The notes below the pieces were generated by a model, which saw nothing but the letters and a program-made list of their open reading frames with translations, had not been told where the DNA came from and searched no databases. A stretch of 15,116 nt of DNA, taken from an uncultured Oscillospiraceae bacterium. Its GTDB lineage: Bacteria; Bacillota; Clostridia; Oscillospirales; Ruminococcaceae. The first letter of the stretch is position 1, and every line of letters begins with the position of its first letter. Of the stretch, positions 1 through 7,124 are shown one piece after another. Where the stretch lies: the NCBI GenBank assembly GCA_958403605.1, contig CATXYA010000004.1, positions 1 to 15,116 of the forward strand. The letters run 5' to 3'. Made by a program: the position numbers and the translations under genes.

Positions 1-350
1 CCACCGGAGCCTTTCTGGCTCCGCCACCGCCCACCTCTTTGGTTCTTTCTCGGGACCGAGAAAGAATATTCCTCCCGCGAAATGCGAAGCAGTGAGCAGA
101 ATACAGGAATGTTTCCTGATATTGCCTTTGACGCTCCACAGAATTACTTTTGGATGAAAGAATCCTTAAGTTGATGACATTGCCCCGGTGGGGGATCGCG
201 CCCGCAGGCGCACAAGGTGAATTGGCCCGTAGGGCCAAGAGAGGGTCCCCTGGGGGATTTCGGAGGCCAACCGCCGCTACGCGGCGGCTCTTAGGCCGGA
301 GATAGGTGTCAGCCGCTTCGCGGCTGACGGATGAGGGAGCACCCACGCAC
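1..350. other. Gene-free region with stem-loops
   Basis: No convincing coding region was seen here. The stretch contains several perfect small inverted repeats: 5-23 (7-bp stem, 5-nt loop), 43-66 (10-bp stem TTCTTTCTCG with a GGAC loop), 198-211, 222-238, 271-287 and 308-328. None is followed by a clear T-run, so none is a convincing intrinsic terminator for the gene ending at 351. The left part may be the downstream region of a gene outside the window. Confidence 0.6.
198..328. repeat. Cluster of four short palindromes (REP-like)
   Basis: Four perfect stem-loops lie within 131 bases: GCGCC/GGCGC with a 4-nt loop (198-211), TTGGCCC-GTA-GGGCCAA (222-238), CCGCCGC-TAC-GCGGCGG (271-287) and GTCAGCCGC-TTC-GCGGCTGAC (308-328). 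The last three have exactly 3-nt loops. Similar triloop palindromes occur in other intergenic parts of the window, which suggests an interspersed repeat family rather than terminators. The family assignment is inference. Confidence 0.55.
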
Positions 351-1079
351 CTACCCTTCTCCGGCCACCACCGTCTCCGGCAGCACCTCATACCGCAGCC
401 GCAGGTAAGAATGTTTCAGGGGCGTACAGTCCACCAGCCGCAGCACGCCCAGCTGCGCCAGCTGCCCCGGCGCCGTCAGGGACGGGCCGTCGATGGCGGT
501 AGGCGTTTCAGCGCCGCCCACCAGCAGCGGCGCCACGACCAAGTCCACACGGTCCAGCAGCTTGCGGCGCAGAAAAGCTCCGTTCAGCGTCCCGCCGGAC
601 TGGATGGTGAGCGCTTCCACACCCTGCCGCGCCAGCGTCTCCAAAAGGGCCTCCGGATCGATGGGGTCCTGATACAGGGCCTGCAAATTGTCCCGTTGCA
701 TCCCAAAGGCCGGGTGACCTTTGTTGGACGTGACCAGGATCAGCCGCCGTGTCCAGGCACAGAGGTATTCCACGCCCCGGCGGGTCAAATGGGGCTTGCT
801 GTCCACCAGGACGAAGGAGCAGCCCAGCTTCTGCGCCGGCGGCTCCCGCCCGTTCACACCGATCTTGGCCATCACGCGGCCGGTGTTGAGCGACCAAGGC
901 GCAGTGGCCTGCTCAATGTCATAATATTGCCCCAGCCCCTCCCGCACCCCGGCGATGCGGCGCCAATCGCGGTCCGCGTCCAGCGCGTCCCCCGCGCCGC
1001 TGGAGATCTTGCCGTCCGCGGACATCAAAAGGAACAGCGTCGTCACGGGCCGCTGTTTCCTCTTTGCCTCCCCGCTCAC
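351..1079 (-). CDS. RibD C-terminal/DHFR-like reductase
   Basis: This 242-residue protein resembles the stand-alone RibD C-terminal reductase family, which shares the dihydrofolate reductase fold and uses NAD(P)H. Bacterial members reduce the ribosylamino-pyrimidine of riboflavin synthesis, but many stand-alone copies have unknown substrates. Visible marks are the N-terminal strand and MSADGKIS segment (residues 19-26), matching the family's S-x-DG-k pattern, and the SGGTLNGAFLRRKLLDRVDL segment with the following PLLVGG, which is the usual nucleotide-binding end of the fold. The GTG start overlaps the TGA of the upstream AraC gene by 4 bases (GTGA), implying translational coupling. A later GTG (codon 12) after a GAGG is a possible alternative start. 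No deaminase domain and no other riboflavin genes are nearby, so a specialised reductase controlled by the partner regulator is more likely than a riboflavin enzyme. Confidence 0.88.
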   Translation of the reverse strand: MSGEAKRKQRPVTTLFLLMSADGKISSGAGDALDADRDWRRIAGVREGLGQYYDIEQATAPWSLNTGRVMAKIGVNGREPPAQKLGCSFVLVDSKPHLTRRGVEYLCAWTRRLILVTSNKGHPAFGMQRDNLQALYQDPIDPEALLETLARQGVEALTIQSGGTLNGAFLRRKLLDRVDLVVAPLLVGGAETPTAIDGPSLTAPGQLAQLGVLRLVDCTPLKHSYLRLRYEVLPETVVAGEG

Positions 1080-1924
1080 TTTTTGCGGATGGGCAGCCAG
1101 ACCTCATAGCGCGCGTGCTCCATATCGTCGCTCAAATAGACCTCCACGTCCGGTGCGTCGGCGTACTCGTAGCCCGAGGTGGGCAGCCATTCGGTGACGG
1201 CGCGGCGCTCCAGCTCCTGGATGGAGACCCCGGTGCCCTCGCCGGAGAAGATGGCCCACGTCCCGGCGGGCACGGTGGCTTCTTCAAAGGGCGCCTGAGC
1301 CGGCTGCGTGCTGGCGACGGCGATCCAGTAGCGCCAGGTATCGGCGGTCTCGGTGATGCTGACGCCCAGCACGCCCTTGGGTTCGCCGTCCATCTTCGCC
1401 GCCAGCTGGGGCATCAGCCCCTCGGCGGCGGCCTTCTGCCACAGTCCGGGCACCTCGGCAAAGTTTTGCTCCAAGTCTGTCTTCAGTGTGGCGGCAAGCC
1501 CCACGATGCGGAACGCCGGTTTGGTCTCGATGCGGTAATTCATTTCTTCCACTCCCTGTACGGTAATGCGGAAGCTGATGGGCGGAAATGATTTCAGCCG
1601 GACGCCGGGCTCCCGCGCCTGGGAGGGCGCCACGCCATGCACGGCCCGGAAAGCGCGGTTGAAGGCGGTGGGCGATGCATAGCCGTATTTCAGCGCGATC
1701 TCCAGCACCTTTTCCCCGTCCCGCTGCAGATCCTCCGCGGCCCGGGACATGCGCCGGCGGCGCAGGTACTCCCCCAGCGGCACCCCTGCCAGACAGGCAA
1801 ACACCCGCTGGAAGTGATACGTCGAGCAGCAGGCGATGCGCGCCAGCTCCCGCTCGTCGAACCCTTCCGTCAAGTGGGCCTCCAGGTATTGCAGCGCCTG
1901 GTTCCAACGTTCCATCCAATCCAT
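1076..1924 (-). CDS. AraC regulator with GyrI-like domain
   Basis: This 282-residue protein is an AraC/XylS-type transcription regulator. Residues about 8-108 form the double helix-turn-helix domain, with the characteristic second-helix segment IALKYGYASPTAFNRAFRAV and the PSQAR ending. Residues about 125-282 form a GyrI-like (AraC effector-binding) domain, with a MNYRIETKPAFRIVGL opening and a C-terminal DVEVYLSDD/YEVWLPI strand pattern. In this family (Rob, BmrR-like sensors) that domain binds hydrophobic drugs or other small molecules, so the protein probably activates genes on ligand binding. The ATG is preceded by AGGAG at a good distance. It shares a 4-base overlap with the downstream reductase, which is therefore likely its target or co-regulated partner. 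No clear promoter was recognised in 1925-2040. Confidence 0.93.
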   Translation of the reverse strand: MDWMERWNQALQYLEAHLTEGFDERELARIACCSTYHFQRVFACLAGVPLGEYLRRRRMSRAAEDLQRDGEKVLEIALKYGYASPTAFNRAFRAVHGVAPSQAREPGVRLKSFPPISFRITVQGVEEMNYRIETKPAFRIVGLAATLKTDLEQNFAEVPGLWQKAAAEGLMPQLAAKMDGEPKGVLGVSITETADTWRYWIAVASTQPAQAPFEEATVPAGTWAIFSGEGTGVSIQELERRAVTEWLPTSGYEYADAPDVEVYLSDDMEHARYEVWLPIRKK

Positions 1925-2043
1925 CTTGTCAGCTCCTTATTTCCCAGGATATCAGTTTCTCTCCTGCCTGTCCTCTCTTTTCGCGCCCGTTTCGGCGAGG
2001 CCGGGACGAGCGCCTCTGGCCTGGTTTTATCAGTGTAACATAA

Positions 2044-2070
2044 AAAGCCCATCTCTGAAAGATGGGCTTT
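2044..2070 (-). terminator. Intrinsic terminator of GT2-GtrA gene
   Basis: Perfect 11-bp stem AAAGCCCATCT/AGATGGGCTTT with a 5-nt loop. On the minus strand the stem runs into TTTTTA, so it ends transcription of the gene whose stop is at 2090-2092. On the plus strand only a short T-run follows. Confidence 0.88.
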
Positions 2071-2089
2071 CCTGGGAAGCGGTTTGATT

Positions 2090-3844
2090 TTACGCGGGCA
2101 GCGCCGCCAGGTCGCCGTACTGAGCCGCCATGGTGTTGATCTCCTCCGCCAGGGCCGCGGCCGCCTGGGGCCGCTGACTGCGGCCCGCGCAGATGACGGG
2201 CGCGCCCAGGCACAGGGCTTTGTTGTTGGCGCTGCAGTGCACGGGCACAAAACGCAGCGCCTGGCCGGTCTTGCGCTCGTAGGCGTCGCCCAGGGCTAAA
2301 AAGCCGGTATACGTTTTTCCCATGGCCGCCGAATCAGCGGAATAATCCACATCCGGACAGATCACCAGGCTTTCTCCGCGCGCCAGCAGCGCCTCGGACT
2401 GGCGCATCGTCTCCCGCACGGCCAGGCTTTTGCGGTACACCGGCACCGCGCCGATGCCGCGCATCAGCAGCGGGATGAACAGGCTCAGCACGCCTGATAC
2501 GCAGAACGCCAGCGGGCGCGGCCAGCCGAAGCGCTTGGTGAAGGTGTAGTTGTAATACTGGTCAAAGCAGGTGGCGGGGTCGGTAAAGACATGCAGCGCC
2601 CAAATGTGCACGTCCGGCAGCGTCGCCACCGTGTGGATGGGGCCGTACATGTTCTGGTGATGCACCACGTAGACCACGGGCCCTTCGGGGACCGTGCCCT
2701 CCACGTGCCATTTGGGCAGAAAAAAGCGCACCACGTTTTTCGCCAAATGGCCGAAACCGTCCCAGTGGGGCAGCGGGTCCGGTTCTTCCTTCGGCGCGGC
2801 AAACACCCAGTGCAGCTGCACCTGATAGCTGGCCACGGCCAACAGCAGGTCCACCAACAGCTTGGCGGGCATCTCGTCCATGCCCGTCCAGCCGCACAGC
2901 AGCATGGTGCCGCCCACGCTGGCCGCCAGCTGAAAGGCCCACAGGCAATAATACTTCCACAGCGTCCCGCGCACGGCGTGGTTCTGCACCATGGGCAGGC
3001 GCCGGTTGCAGATATAGTTGACCACCGAGGACACGGTGCGCGCCACCGCCGCCGCGGCCAGCACGCGCCCCGCCAGCGGCATCGACTGGAAGCAGAGCTT
3101 CACCAGCAGGCAGTACACAAAGACGTCGGTGATGGCCGACAGGCCCGCCGCGGCGCCGTACTGCACCACGCCGTTCAGCAGCCGCCCGATGAGGCGCAGC
3201 GAATCGGCCACCGTGCGGTAATGGCTGCCCGCGTTGTTGTCGAAATAGACGGTGCGGATGGGCACCAGCTGGAATTCGATGCTGGAGCGCCGGGCCCACA
3301 GCAGCATTTCCAGCTCGTATTCATAGCGGCTGCCCGCCACCTTGCCCAAAGGCGCCAAAAACGCGCCGGGAATGCCCCGCAGGCCCGTCTGGGTATCGCC
3401 CAGATCAATGCCGTACAAAATGCGCACCGCCGCGCTGGTGACGCGGTTGCCCAGCGCGCTGCGCGTGGGCGTCTCCTCGCCGAAGGTGCGGCTGCCCAGC
3501 ACCAGCGTGCCGGGGTGCTCCTCCATGGCCGCGCACACGGCCTGGACGTCCTCCACCGTGTGCTGGCCGTCGCAGTCCACCGTCACCACGTCCGGCGTTT
3601 TCCCGCCGCGCGCCAAAATATCGCTGAACGCGGTCTTCAGCGCCGCGCCCTTGCCCCGGTTTTCCCCGTGAACGAGGACCCGGCAGCCCAGCCTGCGCAC
3701 CGCGGCGAACACCGGTTCGTATTCCGAGCCGCTGCCGTCATCCACGACCGTGATCCCGGAAAAGCCCGCCGCAACCAGGCTTTCCACATATTCCGGCATC
3801 CGGCCGTCCGGCTCGTAAGCGGGAATGATGAGTTCCATTGACAT
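2090..3844 (-). CDS. GT2-GtrA-acyltransferase fusion protein
   Basis: This 584-residue protein has three parts. Residues 1-220 are a GT2 glycosyltransferase of the dolichol-phosphate-mannose/DPG synthase kind: IIPAYEPDG, VVDDGSG, NRGKGAALKTAF, the metal-binding DCDGQH and DTQTGLRG are all present. Residues about 221-347 are a GtrA-like domain with four hydrophobic helices; GtrA proteins are thought to flip or support use of polyprenyl-phosphate sugars. Residues about 365-584 resemble a PlsC/lysophospholipid acyltransferase fold (VVYVVHHQNMYGPIHT, later VICPDVDYS), but the usual H-x4-D and FPEGTRS motifs are altered. The likely job is to make a lipid-linked sugar at the membrane and perhaps acylate a glycolipid; this is inference. 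The start region reads TTG-ATG-TCA-ATG; ATG at 3844 lies 9 nt from an AGGGGG site and was chosen, while TTG 3847 or ATG 3838 remain possible. The gene is followed by its own terminator. Confidence 0.88.
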   Translation of the reverse strand: MSMELIIPAYEPDGRMPEYVESLVAAGFSGITVVDDGSGSEYEPVFAAVRRLGCRVLVHGENRGKGAALKTAFSDILARGGKTPDVVTVDCDGQHTVEDVQAVCAAMEEHPGTLVLGSRTFGEETPTRSALGNRVTSAAVRILYGIDLGDTQTGLRGIPGAFLAPLGKVAGSRYEYELEMLLWARRSSIEFQLVPIRTVYFDNNAGSHYRTVADSLRLIGRLLNGVVQYGAAAGLSAITDVFVYCLLVKLCFQSMPLAGRVLAAAAVARTVSSVVNYICNRRLPMVQNHAVRGTLWKYYCLWAFQLAASVGGTMLLCGWTGMDEMPAKLLVDLLLAVASYQVQLHWVFAAPKEEPDPLPHWDGFGHLAKNVVRFFLPKWHVEGTVPEGPVVYVVHHQNMYGPIHTVATLPDVHIWALHVFTDPATCFDQYYNYTFTKRFGWPRPLAFCVSGVLSLFIPLLMRGIGAVPVYRKSLAVRETMRQSEALLARGESLVICPDVDYSADSAAMGKTYTGFLALGDAYERKTGQALRFVPVHCSANNKALCLGAPVICAGRSQRPQAAAALAEEINTMAAQYGDLAALPA

Positions 3845-3915
3845 CAATGAGTTCCCCCTCGGTCTTTTTCACTCTATAAAACGAGGATGGACCGCTTTTA
3901 TACTTCAAACACAAA

Positions 3916-3965
3916 GAAAGGGCTGCCGCGAAAGGAGAACCTCTCCTTTCGCAGCAACCCCTTTC
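3916..3965 (-). terminator. Intrinsic terminator of lectin gene
   Basis: A long, slightly interrupted stem (GAAAGGG...CCCTTTC outside, CGAAAGGAG/CTCCTTTCG inside, loop AACCT) lies 15 bases downstream of the lectin stop. On the minus strand it runs into TTTGTGTTTG, a moderate T-rich tail. Confidence 0.8.
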
Positions 3966-3979
3966 TGATCCTCGGAAAA

Positions 3980-4711
3980 TTACTTTTTGAGCGGCGCTTT
4001 TTTCTCTGCCGTCTTGGGCGCTTCCGCCTTTACGGCGGGCTGCGCTTTGACTGCGGGCGCAGCCACCGGAGCAGCCACCGCTTTCGGCGCGGGCGCAGCG
4101 GTTTTCACCGGCGCGGGCTTTTTCGCAGGCTCCGCTTTCGCGGCAGGCGCGGCCTTCACAGCGGGTTCCGCTTTCTTGGCGGGCACAGCCTTTTTGGCAG
4201 CGGCTTTTTTCACCGGGGCCTTTTTGGCAGCGGCCTTCTTTTCCACGGGCTTTTTCTCCGCGGCTTTCTTGGCCTCTTTCACTTCGGTGAGCTTCCACAG
4301 CTGGTTGTCGCCAGCCACGTCGTCCCAAATTTGCACGCGGGCGCCGTTGGCCTCACTCATGTCCACCACGTCCAGCACGCGGCCGGACAGCTTCGATTTC
4401 AGCTTGTAATAGCCGCGCTTGGCGGGCTCCAGGCTCCACAGCTGGTTGTCCTTGCCCAGGTAATCCCACTGGTGTACCCAGGCGCCGTTTTGCGTGCCGG
4501 CGTCGATGACGTCCAGCACCTTGCCGGAAAGCTTATTTTCCAGCTTATAAAGACCCTCCGCCACCTCGACCAGCAGCCAGCGCTGGCTGTCCTCGGCCGC
4601 GTCGGCCCACAGCTGCACCGCGGCGCCGCTGGCGCAGTTGAAGTCCGCAATTTCCAGCACGCGGCCGTCCTTGGTGGAAATGGTGTAATATTTATTCGAA
4701 AGTAATTTCAT
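3980..4711 (-). CDS. Ricin-type lectin with Ala/Lys/Pro tail
   Basis: This 243-residue protein has a single ricin-B beta-trefoil domain (residues about 5-143). It shows three QxW motifs, one per trefoil lobe: QRW (43-45), QLW (90-92) and QLW (137-139), with repeated SGKVLDVID/SGRVLDVVD strands. Such domains bind sugars. From about residue 146 the protein is almost only Ala, Lys, Pro, Val and Glu, rich in KKA and PAKKA steps like histone H1 or AlgP tails. No signal peptide, membrane segment or sortase signal is seen, so it is predicted cytoplasmic or non-classically exported. The first ATG (4720) directly abuts GGAGG, whereas the ATG at 4711 has a 9-nt spacing, so 4711 was chosen. A good promoter lies upstream. 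Function is not known: a sugar-binding protein with a basic, possibly polyanion-binding tail is the best description. Confidence 0.9.
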   Translation of the reverse strand: MKLLSNKYYTISTKDGRVLEIADFNCASGAAVQLWADAAEDSQRWLLVEVAEGLYKLENKLSGKVLDVIDAGTQNGAWVHQWDYLGKDNQLWSLEPAKRGYYKLKSKLSGRVLDVVDMSEANGARVQIWDDVAGDNQLWKLTEVKEAKKAAEKKPVEKKAAAKKAPVKKAAAKKAVPAKKAEPAVKAAPAAKAEPAKKPAPVKTAAPAPKAVAAPVAAPAVKAQPAVKAEAPKTAEKKAPLKK

Positions 4712-4720
4712 CGTTTTCAT

Positions 4721-4725
4721 CCTCC
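4721..4725 (-). promoter_or_regulatory. RBS deciding the lectin start
   Basis: GGAGG (minus strand) touches the ATG at 4720 but is 9 nt from the ATG at 4711. Normal spacing favours translation from 4711. Confidence 0.75.
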
Positions 4726-4735
4726 CTTATGGCAA

Positions 4736-4763
4736 ATCATACCATAGTTGTTTAAAAAGTCAA
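4736..4763 (-). promoter_or_regulatory. Sigma-A promoter of lectin gene
   Basis: On the minus strand, -35 TTGACT (4763-4758) and -10 TATGAT (4741-4736) are separated by 16 bases. This gives a short leader before the GGAGG site. The surrounding AT-rich stretch contrasts with the GC-rich genes. Confidence 0.8.
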
Positions 4764-4846
4764 TATCTATGGCTATATTTCGTGCAATTCCACAATTGAC
4801 ATCTCGTTTTCTTGCAGCTTCCTCTTTTATAAAACAAAATCTCTAA

Positions 4847-4887
4847 ACAAAAAAACGCACGCCGGAACCAAAATCCGGCGCGCGTTT
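4847..4887 (-). terminator. Intrinsic terminator of VanY gene
   Basis: On the minus strand AAACGCGCGCCGGA pairs with TCCGGCGTGCGTTT (one mismatch), loop TTTTGGT, followed by a run of T residues. It sits just past the stop at 4896-4898. Confidence 0.9.
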
Positions 4888-4895
4888 AGTGCTTT

Positions 4896-6905
4896 TTAAG
4901 CCGTGGGGTTGGGCTGGGCCAGGTACTCCTCCAGCGTCAGGCCGCTGGCTTTGATCTTGGCCGCCTGCTCACTGCCCACATAGCGGTAGTGCCAGGGCTC
5001 GTAATCGAAGCCCGTCACAGCCTTTTTGTCGCTGGGATAGCGCAGGATGAAGCCGTATTCCGCAGCGCGCTCCTGCAGCCAGGCAAACGCCTTGGTCTTT
5101 TCAAAGGTCGCTGAGTCATAGCTGGTGTCTTCCGTGCTCATGATGTCCGCGGACATGCCGAGATTGTGCTCGGACGCGCCCGGCGGGCAGTCGGTGGTCC
5201 CCTTTTCGTAGGAGGCCTTCTGGCGCTCGTAGGAGCGGTAGCCCGCCATCGGCTTCAGCGTGATGCCGTCGTTCTTTGCCGCGGCGATCATCTGGTTCAT
5301 GGGCTCCACGATGCGGGCGTCCAGCTGCTGGCCGTCCACCGTGCCCAGCTCCGGCGCATAAGAGGCATCCAGAGCGTGTTCGCGGTTGACCAGCTGCAAG
5401 TACCACTCGTTGCGGGGAATGGCCTCCAGCACGGGTTCTGCGGGCACCGAGGAGGATTCACTGGACGCCGCAGCCGAGGTGCTGACGCTGGCCGGCGGCG
5501 TCGAAGCCGAGTTCACCGGGTCCTTTTGATCCTTCTTGTTGAAGAACAGGAAGTACACCGCCACCAGCAGGGCCAAAATGACCACGGCAATGGCGACGAA
5601 CATGCCGATCTTTTTGTTGCCGCCGCCACCGGGATAATCCTGTACGCGGCGCGCCCGCGGCGCGCGGGGAGGCGGTTCCTCGCCGAAATCGCCGTCGTCG
5701 GCATCGGGGTCGGCGTCATAAAGGCCGCCGCCGAAAATATCGTCCGAGGTGGCGTCCTGGGGCTGTACGGGCGCAGGCTGCACCGGGGCGGCGCCGAAAT
5801 CATCAAAGCCGCCGAACAAGTCCTCTTCCCCGCCGTCGAAGGAGGCGGCGATGTTGGACGCAATGTCTTTCGCGCTGTGCTGCGGCTCCTGCGGGTCGTC
5901 GTCAAACAAGGACCCCAGAGCGTCCGGCTGGTCGATGCTATGCCGGGGCGCGACGGGCGCAGGCTCCGGCTGGAGGGGCACAGGGGACTCCGGCACACTG
6001 CCGGGCACAAACGTGCGGGTGGCCGCCTCGTCCGCCGTATAGTCCAGCGGCTCCTCCGAGCGCTCCATCATCGCGCTCTCCAGGATGGGCTTCCACGCCG
6101 GTTCTTCCATGGGCGCGGCTGGCTGCGGCACGGACGGCGCCGCGGGGACGCCGGGCACCGCCGCAGGCCGGGCCGTCTGCGCGGGCTGGATGCTCGACAG
6201 CAGATCCGCATGCCAATCGATGGGCTTCACACGGCCCGACGGGCTGCGGGAGGGCGCGGGCTCGCTTTCCGGCACCTTTTCCTCCGAAAAGACGGGCACC
6301 GCCGCAGGCTGCGGCGCGGGCTCCGCCGGGGCGGGCGGCGCAACATTGATGGTGACGGGCTCCTGCTCCGGAAGCATCACGGGAACGGGTTCGGGCTCCG
6401 GCTGGGAAGCAGGCTCCGCCGCCAGAGTGACCGGCGCCACCTCCGTCAGCGGCGCCGGGGCTGACGGGGCGTCCTCCTCCGGATCGTCGTCAAACAGGCC
6501 GGCAAACACAGGCGCCTGGGCCGGCGCTTCCTTCTTGGCCTTTCCGCGGGAGCCGAACAGGCCGCTCTTGGCGGGCCGCACGGGTTCTTCCTCTTCAAAA
6601 TCGTCGTCGGCAAACAAGCTCTCGAAAACCGATTTCCCCACCGCTTCTTTTTGGTCCGCGGCCTGGAGCGCCGGTTCCGGCGCGGCGGCAACGGGCGTTT
6701 CCGGCACGGAAAACACCTGCGTCACGTCCGGGGCCGCGGCCTCGGGCACGCTTACCTCCTGGGGGTCGTCTTCAAATAGATCCAGTTTTTGCATGCCAGC
6801 AAACGCATCGTCCCAGCTGTCGCCGGAACCGGATGCGCCGGATGCCTCTTTCGACGCCTTGGCCTCATCGTCGGGCTGGCCGGAAAAGAAGTCCAGTTTG
6901 GGCAC
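4896..6905 (-). CDS. Membrane-anchored VanY D,D-carboxypeptidase
   Basis: The predicted 669-residue protein ends in a VanY/D-Ala-D-Ala carboxypeptidase domain (about 499-660). The zinc-peptidase motifs are intact: SEHNLGMSADI near 576 and EPWHYRYVG near 635. The enzyme would trim the terminal D-Ala of peptidoglycan stem peptides outside the cell. A single hydrophobic helix (about 430-455, flanked by NKK and NKKDQKD) anchors it with the N-terminus inside. The first 430 residues are an unusual acidic, Pro/Ala/Glu-rich, probably disordered region with repeated LF-x-DDDP-type motifs near residues 40, 94, 135, 330, 360 and 388. The reading frame is open back to 7001, but GTG 6905 (VPKLDFF) is preceded by AAAGGCGG with 8-nt spacing and was chosen. 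It has its own terminator. The catalytic call is sure; the role of the cytoplasmic part is unknown. Confidence 0.9.
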   Translation of the reverse strand: MPKLDFFSGQPDDEAKASKEASGASGSGDSWDDAFAGMQKLDLFEDDPQEVSVPEAAAPDVTQVFSVPETPVAAAPEPALQAADQKEAVGKSVFESLFADDDFEEEEPVRPAKSGLFGSRGKAKKEAPAQAPVFAGLFDDDPEEDAPSAPAPLTEVAPVTLAAEPASQPEPEPVPVMLPEQEPVTINVAPPAPAEPAPQPAAVPVFSEEKVPESEPAPSRSPSGRVKPIDWHADLLSSIQPAQTARPAAVPGVPAAPSVPQPAAPMEEPAWKPILESAMMERSEEPLDYTADEAATRTFVPGSVPESPVPLQPEPAPVAPRHSIDQPDALGSLFDDDPQEPQHSAKDIASNIAASFDGGEEDLFGGFDDFGAAPVQPAPVQPQDATSDDIFGGGLYDADPDADDGDFGEEPPPRAPRARRVQDYPGGGGNKKIGMFVAIAVVILALLVAVYFLFFNKKDQKDPVNSASTPPASVSTSAAASSESSSVPAEPVLEAIPRNEWYLQLVNREHALDASYAPELGTVDGQQLDARIVEPMNQMIAAAKNDGITLKPMAGYRSYERQKASYEKGTTDCPPGASEHNLGMSADIMSTEDTSYDSATFEKTKAFAWLQERAAEYGFILRYPSDKKAVTGFDYEPWHYRYVGSEQAAKIKASGLTLEEYLAQPNPTA

Positions 6906-6913
6906 AAAAAACA

Positions 6914-6921
6914 CCGCCTTT
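6914..6921 (-). promoter_or_regulatory. RBS deciding the VanY start
   Basis: AAAGGCGG on the minus strand is 8 nt before GTG 6905. The farther upstream ATG at 7001 would place coding sequence over the likely promoter and gives an atypical N-terminus. Confidence 0.65.
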
Positions 6922-6940
6922 ATTGTTAGAATCTTTGTAT

Positions 6941-6969
6941 ATCTTACCGCAAATGTGAAATTCGCGCAA
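6941..6969 (-). promoter_or_regulatory. Possible promoter of VanY gene
   Basis: On the minus strand, TTGCGC (6969-6964) and TAAGAT (6946-6941) are separated by 17 bases. The match to sigma-A consensus is moderate. Its position, about 35 bases before the chosen GTG, supports the shorter gene. Confidence 0.5.
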
Positions 6970-7059
6970 GTGGCTTTGACAAAATCACCGGGAAACCTCA
7001 CATTTTAGAGGTGAAAAGAAGGGTGAAAAGTCCTAATTATAAATTTTTTATGAAATCTC

Positions 7060-7088
7060 TTGCAGTTTTGATCCAAATGGTGTATTCT
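7060..7088 (+). promoter_or_regulatory. Sigma-A promoter of htpG
   Basis: -35 TTGCAG (7060-7065) and -10 TATTCT (7083-7088) with 17-bp spacing. Transcription should start near 7095, inside the CIRCE operator, so a bound repressor would block initiation. Confidence 0.75.
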
Positions 7089-7091
7089 AAA

Positions 7092-7118
7092 TTAGCACTC
7101 AATGTATTAGAGTGCTAA
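7092..7118 (+). promoter_or_regulatory. CIRCE operator (HrcA site)
   Basis: Perfect match to the CIRCE consensus: TTAGCACTC, 9-base spacer, GAGTGCTAA. CIRCE is the binding site of the heat-shock repressor HrcA. It starts 4 bases after the -10 box and ends 22 bases before the htpG start codon, so it would act on both the DNA and possibly the mRNA leader. Confidence 0.97.
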
Positions 7119-7124
7119 AAATTC

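Noticed and set aside
351..1079. Riboflavin biosynthesis gene ribD
   Set aside because: The deaminase domain is missing and no rib genes or FMN riboswitch are nearby.
2591..3841. Long open frame on the plus strand (416 codons) opposite the GT2-GtrA gene
   Set aside because: It is antisense to a well-supported gene, rich in His, Arg, Gln and Ala as expected of a GC-rich shadow frame, and shows no domain.
5166..6464. Long open frame on the plus strand (432 codons) opposite the VanY gene
   Set aside because: Arg/Gly/His-rich shadow of the repetitive acidic region, with no ribosome binding site or domain.
6906..7001. Upstream extension of the VanY protein to ATG 7001
   Set aside because: The added residues cover the likely promoter, and GTG 6905 has a well-spaced ribosome binding site.
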